Assembly: GCA_916610825.1 (NCBI GenBank)
Contig: OU744453.1
Location: forward strand, 8,903,845 to 8,967,844
Source: Haliclystus octoradiatus
Taxonomy: Eukaryota; Cnidaria; Staurozoa; Stauromedusae; Haliclystidae
DNA length: 64,000 nt
Direction of reading: 5' to 3'
Shown: piece after piece, positions 56,045 to 64,000 of the stretch
How positions within the stretch are numbered: the first letter of the stretch is position 1
How the letters are laid out: each line of letters starts with the position of its first letter
Translations under genes and position numbers: made by a program
The notes under the pieces: model-generated
What the model was told of the DNA's origin: nothing
Seen by the model: the letters and a program-made list of their open reading frames with translations, nothing else
The model's database searches: none

Positions 56045-59000
56045 ATGGACCATCAAAGTAGTAGAATTGCAGTTTCTAAATATGACGATTCTTCTGTGAG
56101 AAAATATGCTCGGACCGATGATTACTCCACTATGATATCTGATGGTTTGTTGATGATTTTTATTGTGGGTGATACATTGCAGTTTAAGTAGGAACTTATT
56201 CCTCCAGTAATATTTTAAGCCTAAACTTTTATCTTCTTATTAGTGTTGAGAAGGTTCAAATTGACTTGCGATCCATCTAATGTAATCCTCTATTCCACTG
56301 ACAATGATGGAATGGATACAGAAATTGAGGATGAAGACTTTGATGATATTGTCAAAAATAGCAATCTAACTGCATTGCGTGCTTGGTGGCCGGGATGTAC
56401 CCCAATAAATCAACTTGGAGGAAATAGGTAGGCCTGCTAGTTTGCCCATTGGCTGTGCTTGTGAAATTTTTTCATACGCTCAATCCATGAATTGTCAATC
56501 CATGTAAATGTTTTTTAGCTCACAACCTACACCTGAAAATCTACTAACTCCATCATCATTAAGCCATGCTGTTGATACACATAGTAGCTTTGTCCTACCT
56601 ACAGCTACAGATGAAGAATCATGGCCTCACAACTTTTCTTTGTAAGTAATAAATTTGTTAAATCAAAAAATGTATCACATTTTAATTGTTTGTTGAAATG
56701 CTGTGTTACCGCATTAAGACTTTTACTGTTATTATCATTATCACATCCGTTTAATATCATTACTTTTTCAAAACCGCTTTCTGTCAAACTCGAGTACTCC
56801 ACCAAGTTTAATATTTTAACGCACTTTTTATTTATTATCACGGTTTTGGTAGCACCAGGAAGCACCAGGACAGTGATGTTAATGAGGAACATTGTACTAC
56901 CGATTTTAATTTTTGATTTTGTTTCTTAGATCCACTCTCCATCCTCCGCCCAACAACACTAAAACTATTTCTGTACCAATTCAACAAGAAATAATGTCAA
57001 GCAACACTTCATCGTAAGTAACATCTTTCTTATATTGACAGTTGTTATTTTTATGCGTAGTTTGGCCGATTACAGGTTATGTTATGCTCTTTTTAATTGC
57101 TTAATGTCTGTATGTGATTGTCATTGACAATGTTGACCATATTTGTATTGCTATTAAATAATGATATTTCTTAAGAAGTCACCACCCTATCATCACCAGT
57201 ACTCCACAATCTCCCATTAGCTATTACACATGTTTCTCTGCACTGTGTGTGTTTTTTAATGATCATGCTGTTTATTCTATTTATCAGATCATTTCAAAAT
57301 CTGGAATCCAGCAGTGCTACTGCGACGCTTATTAGTTCTTCTGTACAACCTCCTCAAGATCTGCAGGAAGGGTCAAGTAGCTGTTCAATGTAAGTTAAAA
57401 TTCAAGATACACAATTTCATACTGCAGAACTACACGTATGCAATACTACAAGTAACTTGGAATAGTCCTTTGATTTGGAACAAAGCAGCTTCTTATTGCA
57501 TTTTGCCTGTGGCCTGTGAAAGTACATGACACATAAATTCAAGGCCGGAAATAAATTGGTATCATATTATTGTGTTTGAATTGCATTTGAAAAATAAGAG
57601 TTTAGTTGATATTGCTTGTTGTATTCTGATCACCTTGCTTGATTTTATTTATCAGATCACTTCTGACTCCTTTATCAAATGCTACTCCTATGCTAATCGG
57701 TTCTTCTGGTCCACCTGTTCAAGAATTTGAATCTGGGCCAAGCAACTCTTCAGTGTAAGCCGCAGCTTCAATTCAACAGTTTAAGGAGAAGGTTAACTAT
57801 ACATTTTATTGTTTTGTGATTTTGCATGTTTGCTTTTCCAGCTCACCTTCAACATCCTCATCAAATCATGTACCATTGCTCAGACAACCAATGCAACGCC
57901 ATACGCAAGTGCCATAATTTGATTTCAAACAATCTGATAGTGTTATTCAATTTGTCATGGCCTTTTCTTATTTTCTTTTTCAATCAATTTGTAGGCTTCC
58001 TCTAATATACACATTGCCAACGTTTACTACTTCTATTTATAGGAGCTTAAAAGAAAAAAAAAGCCTCTGTAAAAAGTTGGAAAGTGTTTCTAACGGGATT
58101 ACATCATGTTTGATGGAAGACATGCTAAAGAAGCTGAACACAAAGTAAGTGCATGTTTTTTGTTTAGGTGTAGGGCGGCCTATGCTTTGATGAAAGGATA
58201 TTTGTTTTCATATCCAATTGATTTTTTCACTACTTCAGATGAGTATTTTTTTTCACTTCTTCAGATGAGTATAATACAGTCTGCAAGGCTTTAATAACCG
58301 AATATCCTTTCCTGGCTGATAACTCTGTAACTTGCAAAGGAATGTAAGTTGATAACTTCAGTAACTTCTTTTTTCCGTTATTGATTGTTATTGAAATGAG
58401 AATTATTGTCAGGTGTGATGGGTAATTTTTCTTTTCCTGCTAGTACCCTATGGATATCAAAACTATCAAGGAAATTCAAATACCATAGAAAAATAACACC
58501 TGATGTCACCCAAGATATTATTGATGCACGTGAGAAATACACTAGTTCTGGTGGGAAAAAACGTGCTCAAAGTATGAATGCTGTCACCTCGTCATCATCA
58601 AAGAAAAAAGTAATTTATTATTTAATTTGCTTCAGATGCATGTCTGTTGTTTGCCTGTGTGTCAAACAGGATGATAATGTCATTCTGCATTTCTTCTAGA
58701 TTTCCACATCAACAATAAGTAAGCCTACAAATCAACCAGGCGACTGCTTGGAGACTTTAGCGCTCATGAAAGCCGAATGTCGCAAGAGCATTCCAGATGA
58801 ATATGTAATGTTTGAATTGCTTTTCAAGTGCCGAAGTGAGCGATTAAAGAGACTTGAATCAGCTGAGTTGGTTGCAGAACATCAGTTGTGGCCTGCACTC
58901 AAGTTTCCAAATGTTGTGAGTAGACTTTTCTTGTTATATCATGTTTATGTGTTGAATGCAGTTTTGTCAACATTCTTAGATTAGCAGCCTTTACATTATA

Positions 59001-60704
59001 AATATTGCTCAAATTCCTCCCTCTTATTTAAGGTCACCTGTCTAGAGTGGTCAAATTGTCAATATTCCCTAAAATATTCCCTAAATATTCAATATTCCCT
59101 AAAAATGTAGTCTTAGCGTGATTTTTGTTATTCAACAGACAATTTTTATCATTATTTATTGATGTAGGTATACAAAGAAGCTCTAGATCTAATGAAGTCG
59201 ACAGTTGCATGGGACAACCTGGAGAAAGCAATTGAGAGCTTGCTCCAGATTTTAGGAGAGAAATTGGGATCTAAATTAATAGCTTCAGAAATTTATCAAG
59301 AACTCGCTGCTACTTATTCTGCAGGTGAGTCCATAACTTACGTAATGTTGCTATTCATGACTAGATCATCATATTGTAGATTTCAGATATCCCTGGCATT
59401 CAAAATAACGTAAATACCTACGAGTTGTCGAACGTCAGTCCTTGAACTGTTCATACAATGTTTCAGAGCATCAAACAAGTATCGATGAATAGTTCATGAA
59501 CTTAATTTGTCAATGGTGTAGGCCCAACATTATTTAGTTCCTACATTGCCTAGCAAATGTATCAAGGGATCATTCACAATTAATGTAAACTAATTTTGTG
59601 TCAATTTTTGACCCACCTCTCCTTTCTGTCAACTTTGTTAATGGGAGTTTTGCACATTTAATACAGGCTGTCAACTTTCGCACAACCCCATCCCCCCACT
59701 CTATCTCCAATATTATTACATACTGTTCTGTCTAAAACTGCCATGAAGCACTATTTTATCTGCTATTGAAATCTACACCTGGAAGAGCTGCATCATTGCC
59801 CTGCTATAAAAAAATATTTTGACATCAGCACTTTGAGACAGTATGAGCTCAACTATAAAAAACATTTCTGTGGGTATATTTCATAGTCGCCTTTTCATTG
59901 ATTTATATTACTTTTTCAGATCCTCAAAAGCTTGGTTACACTTCATTGCCACTTTGCTTTAAAGAAAAAAGTGACAACCTCTTCTGTAAAAGAGAAGTGT
60001 TTGACAGCAATGTGGTAAGTTTGAAACGATTCTCACAGCTTTGTTTACATGTAAGCACATGTCTTGATCGGAAATACTATTACGTTTGCAAAGGAGCAAG
60101 GCAATAACACCATGAGTATGGCGTCACATAAGATCCTAAATATGCTTCGATACATATGACAATTAAGCTGTATCATCTGCAATGCTTCATATTAATGGAG
60201 CAATGCTCTTTTCAATTGCTGCATGTAGCTGTGATCTAATGATTAATTCTTTATGTTAGACAATTAGACGTACTTATCAAATTTCGTTGGACACAGGAAC
60301 TTTATCGTCACACGATTTGACAACATAATTATAATCCTAATAGCTTGACATCAAGTCAAGACGAAAGAGGATTTATAGTAAAGTATTGTACTCGTATACA
60401 ACATTGTGTGATGCAATTTATATTTATGTTTCAGAACGAAGTATCAAAGCAGCTCGTTGTGTGTTTCAATGAAGAAAAGCATACATACGACATAATTTTT
60501 AACAGGCAACTGCTGTATGAAGATTTGCCAAAGTTATCAACTGCTGTTTCTCTGCAATTGTGCAACCATTATGTTCTTAACATTGAATATGGTTGCCCTA
60601 CAAGCTTCGCAGTTATCGAAAGATACCTAGGCTGCGCAGTTAAAAGTAAGCGTGCTCTGACGCTATGCACAAAGCATGACATCCACCCATACTTTATCCA
60701 TTAA
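56045..60704 (+). CDS. Copy B gene 2: 14-exon UBL, Ser/Thr/Pro-ladder, SAMD3-like protein
   Basis: Exons: 56045-56144, 56244-56427, 56519-56641, 56930-57013, 57288-57389, 57656-57754, 57842-57904, 57995-58144, 58265-58343, 58444-58609, 58700-58915, 59168-59324, 59920-60014, 60435-60704. All acceptors are AG; donors are GT except exon 7, which has GCAAGT. Exon 2 encodes a ubiquitin/PB1-like domain (LRRFKLTCDPSNVILY...DFDDIV). Exons 3-7 are all multiples of three in one phase and code for Ser/Thr/Pro-rich linkers. Exon 8 is a predicted coil (LMEDMLKKLNTK). Exons 10-14 give LWISKLSRKFKYHRK, LFKCRSERLKRLESAEL and HYVLNIEYGCPTSFAVIERY. Exon 9 is damaged by a local duplication around ACTTCAGATGAGTAT. 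Function unknown; a protein partner of the transposase is one guess. Confidence 0.6.
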
Positions 60705-61059
60705 AATAGCTCTATTTTCCATACAAAGAAAAAAAACAGTTGATAATTTGGTAAACCGTCATACAGTAATTCCCTGTTAAATACTATATATGTCCCCAGA
60801 TGTTATTTTGTTATGATTGACTGGAAATAATCAAATAATATTATATAAATAATTATTAATTATATTATTATCTTACATGTATGTTGCTGATTATTTAATA
60901 AATATACATGAAAATTATTTTTATTGATATTTTATTACTTTTGTTTCCTTCCTTCCAAACATTACATACAGTCAACATCCGTCAACTTACTATAGAGTTC
61001 ATGGATTTCGTAGGAGGGTAAATATTTTCTGAATATGTTTCAAGTTTATTCTGAATAAG
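60705..61059. other. AT-rich stretch after copy B
   Basis: No coding sequence. It should contain the copy B right end, but no terminal repeat was recognised. Confidence 0.45.
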
Positions 61060-61235
61060 AAACTTTAATCGTACCATGTTGAAAGGAACAAAATGTAGAC
61101 TGTACCCTGTCAAAGGGAACATAAGTGTTCCCTATAGAGGGTACAATCAAAATAGGGTACACAATATGTACCGCGGGGTCCAATATAGGGGCCACGCTAT
61201 ATGTACCCTTTAGGGAACAAAGTATGTACCCTTCG
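61060..61235. repeat. Cluster of GTACCCT palindromes
   Basis: GTACC(C) / (G)GGTAC words repeat about ten times in both orientations. The core 61102-61144 is a 43-nt nested hairpin: GTACCCT/AGGGTAC outside and AGGGAACA/TGTTCCCT inside. It precedes the TE-like ORF at 61292. Confidence 0.8.
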
Positions 61236-61291
61236 GTCTTGCAGATCTGCACGTGGGTCAAGCTCTCTTGAGTCGTCTGATCTGCACATGA

Positions 61292-61995
61292 ATGGATTCA
61301 TTTCTGGTTAGATTTCCTAATTGCAAAACAAATTCAACATGTTTTCTAGACCACATAAAACAGATGATACAGACAAGATGTTTTGTTTATCTCTCAGGGA
61401 AATCTGCTAACGCAAGCAACATGCAAATGTACCTTTTAGATGGATTAGTGAGATGGAACTCTAACCGGTCATTTTCGATCCATCATCCTGACCAGCCATC
61501 CTCTATGATGCATCAGTCTCAAGATATAAAACTAGCTTCTGTTGTTGATGACCTGAATATGACCTTGCTTGGTGTTAGTATTCCAAATACAACTCCACGT
61601 GTTAATAGATACAAAGGTAAAAAATGGATTTGCAATCAAAATTTGTTATTAAACTACGAATTCTTGAGCCACTTTCTACCTGCACTAAATCCTATTCATC
61701 CTCACACAGTCATATTACCATCAAACACGTGTGCACAAAGAACAAATACACAAAGAAGATCAAATGCAAGTCCTGCAAGTACATTTTGCCCTATTAGCTG
61801 AGGAACCATGTACAGGCGGCTGAAAGAAGCTGCATGCATTACCAATATCATGACAACAGGTACGGTACGTATAGTGGATAATATTGTGGTGCATGTGGAC
61901 AGCCGAAGAATAAAGCAACTGGCCATTCCCAGATAAAAAGAAAATGGTACTGCCCAAGTACCACAGGCATGTCTCTCGATGGACCAATCGAAGGA
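61292..61995 (+). pseudogene. TE-like ORF with a zinc-ribbon-like tail
   Basis: An open frame 61292-61801 contains YLLDGLVRWNSNRSFSIHHP, DIKLASVVDDLNMTLLG and PNTTPRVNRYKGKKWICNQN. In another frame CKSCKYILPY and then CGACGQPKNKATGHSQIKRK with WYCPST follow, a CxxCGQP...GH...YCP module often seen in TE-derived invertebrate proteins. I cannot assign a superfamily. Frames are broken near 61760. Confidence 0.45.
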
Positions 61996-62013
61996 ATCCT
62001 TAATGTAATACAT

Positions 62014-62789
62014 TTAATTTACCTATCCATAATAACTAACCTAATTCATCATTTATTTACCAGAAATAATTCATATTATAATTTGGTTTATTTGAAATAT
62101 CTTGTCAATATTCATTAATCAATAATTATTATATATATAGTCATTATCTATTTTTTCAAAATAAATTGCTGCTTTTGTTGCGGTTGCAAGTAAATATATA
62201 AATATTATTGATTATTTTGAAATGATTAATTTTAATTATCCTTGCCATTATGTAAAATTTGGAATTGCAACAAAACTAAATTATTTTACTTTTGGATAAA
62301 TGGCGTATGAGTTAAATGCCATAGAAATAAAATAGAAAACATTAACTGTTGGTATTTGTGGGGGGATTTGAGCCATTACTGCTTCCCTACTCCTTCCTCA
62401 TTCCCCTGTGGCGAGAACATCATTCCCTGTTTTTTATACTAGCAAGTGTTATTGCCCACGAAAAAATTTACATCAATTTGCCATTTCGTCTCTCGAAGAG
62501 ACAATCTAATTACTTTCAGAGCAACGCCAACCTTTTGGTTAGTTGGTGACATGAATGTTAAGGCGAGGACTAAAATGTATCAATTCATTGACTAAAGATG
62601 GATAAGAAGAGGAATATCTCATTACTTAACAACCAATACTAGATATTCAATCGAGATGCTATATGTTTATGAGCAAGATTTGGTGTACTATTTTGACAAA
62701 ATTCGCCATATGAGATTATCCATTATCCATCATAAAAACTTCTAGTTTTAAAATAGATTACCAGATGATGTAGATGATGCATATTTGCC
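62014..62789. other. AT-rich stretch without supported genes
   Basis: No supported coding region or repeat was seen. Confidence 0.5.
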
Positions 62790-63790
62790 GATCTAGTCCC
62801 AGCATACTGGGGAGCTACTGATACATTCAATCACAATTTGTCCGGGTTAAGCTATTTTCTTCAATGTTCATTGGGGATGCATGGAAAGGTGATATCTAGT
62901 GGATCATCTGGCTGCTTGTTCAATTCTGGGAGCGTCTCTTCATTTGCAGTGGCTTCGGTATTACTAGATAACGTCAGCCTAACAGCTCTTTTTGGCTCCT
63001 GCGATTGGTGGAACAGTTCTCGAATGGCTCAAATTATATCTATCAAGCTTGAGTCAAAGGTGTATGGCGCCGAGGGAAATAAAATTTACTGTTCATACAG
63101 TGAGTGCTTTAGCATATTCATGGTTTTAGCTACACCATAAAGGCGCAGCCAATATATAATAATTTAATTGAATTATTCATACTACAGTACTGAAAAATGA
63201 TGACGATTATGGAGGAATGTGTCGCAGAAGTTAAAAAGTAGATACTAGAGGATAAATTTTCTTTGAATGCTGATCCGACATGAGTTATTTTGATTGGTGA
63301 GAGACAACAGCTTAAACAAGTTGACAAAAAAAATTATCTATAACCACGGACGACAATCAAACATGCCCAGTCTCCAGTGCAAGGAATCTAGGTGTCTGAT
63401 TTGACAGTAAAATATCTAGACATATTTCTAAGATTGGCAGTGTTGTGTTTTTTCATTTGCATACTGTAATTGCACAATATCAGCAGGATAATGAAACATT
63501 TGTCAAAAGACATCCTCTGTATCCTCATACATGGATTTATAACAACAAAGTCGACTACTGCAATAGCTTAATAAGGACTTCCAAATAATCAAATTCAGAA
63601 GCTGCAAAGAGTGCAGAATGTTGCCGTCAGGTTAATAAGTAATTACGAATAAATCAAAATTCAGCCCCATCACTCCAGTATTAAGGGAACTTCATTGGGT
63701 GTTTATAAAATTCATTTTTTACAGAGATACTTTTAAATTTCTTATGCCAACTTTCAAAGCGATATATGGAGTGGCACGAGAATTTTCAAG
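62790..63790 (+). pseudogene. Decayed L2/CR1-like LINE fragment
   Basis: Stop-ridden reading that still shows GGTVLEWLKLYLSSLSQR (the RT block before the FADD box), a VSSARNLGV block, NNKVDYCNSL, QNAAxRL-type KLQRVQN, and a final SIKGTSLGV/ANFQSDIW block (cf. PVLRELHWLPV and MTFKAIYG). This order is typical of L2/CR1 LINE C-termini. The FADD box itself is lost. Confidence 0.75.
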
Positions 63791-64000
63791 TGATTTAGTT
63801 ATCTTGAAAACTAAGACAAAGTACAATATTAGATCAAACGAAGTATCCTATTTTTTGGACGTTGAAAAACTTTGGATCAATTTGGATACTAATCATTTTA
63901 AACTTAATTAACATATAAGCATTACAGCATTACGCTAGATATTATTTTCGACTGACTTACCAGTGCAAAACAGAACAGGCCAAGGCAAATGAAAAAGAAA

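Larger units (their letters stand above)
52700..60704 (+). mobile_element. Two-gene mobile unit, copy B (CMC-like transposase plus SAMD3-like gene)
   Basis: Same layout as copy A, complete at the 3' side: promoter block, C2H2-finger/nuclease gene (53375-55973), then a 14-exon gene (56045-60704), both on plus. Most residues of gene 1 match copy A. The left edge is set where similarity to copy A fades and is approximate. The right edge is placed at the last stop codon, because no inverted repeats or target duplication could be recognised. Confidence 0.65.

Noticed and set aside
27421-59530. Frequent GTAGGCCTA-like palindromes as regulatory sites
   Set aside because: Mostly found inside the two unit copies and likely inherited with them; no position-specific pattern.
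1-64000. CRISPR array, bacterial operon or prophage
   Set aside because: No regular repeat-spacer pattern and no prokaryotic gene layout; splice sites and animal families throughout.

Overview
The window is AT-rich metazoan nuclear DNA: genes are split by GT-AG introns, most of the sequence is transposable elements (TEs), and both host genes are animal families. The TE mix (DIRS, Gypsy, Copia, ISL2EU, Harbinger, Mutator-like, L2/CR1-like LINEs) suits an aquatic invertebrate, but I cannot name the taxon.

Host genes. (1) A GH56 hyaluronidase lies on the minus strand from its signal-peptide exon at 6374 down to the left edge, where it is cut. Four exons are seen and all three introns between them are phase 0. 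(2) An SFT2-family membrane-trafficking gene also lies on the minus strand. Two upstream exons sit at 34646-35696 and the last two at 8087-9102. The ~25.5 kb intron between them holds the TE nest below. Its 5' exon(s), which should carry the first membrane segment, were not found.

TE nest, 9.44-33.74 kb. A DIRS retrotransposon with terminal inverted repeats, gag, reverse transcriptase (RT)-RNase H and tyrosine recombinase carries several separate later insertions. They are an ISL2EU DNA transposon (11504-16515; 69-bp inverted repeats, TA duplication, two apparently intact genes), a 66-bp piece of a hairpin repeat, a small Gypsy LTR element (17786-21809; GTTGA duplication) and a Copia LTR element (22450-33052; identical 282-bp LTR lengths, TGATG duplication). 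The Copia copy holds most of another mobile unit (copy A, about 25.14-31.47 kb).

Region 36-52 kb is a patchwork of dead TE pieces: a GIY-YIG element, Gypsy, DDE transposases, a Mutator-like transposase, a nearly complete LINE, a second DIRS, Harbinger pieces and Copia. Orphan RING and PHD-like zinc-finger ORFs also occur.

The most unusual system is a two-gene element present as copy A (25-31 kb) and copy B (about 53-60.7 kb), with a diverged transposase-gene relative, copy C, on the minus strand at 49295-50227. Gene 1 has two C2H2 fingers followed by a large domain with acidic and zinc-like motifs that fit an RNase H-fold transposase. Gene 2 is a multi-exon gene: a ubiquitin-like N-terminus, a ladder of short symmetric phase-2 Ser/Thr/Pro-rich exons, then helical domains resembling animal proteins often labelled 'SAMD3-like'. 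The right end (61-64 kb) holds a palindrome cluster, a zinc-binding TE ORF and a decayed L2/CR1-like LINE.
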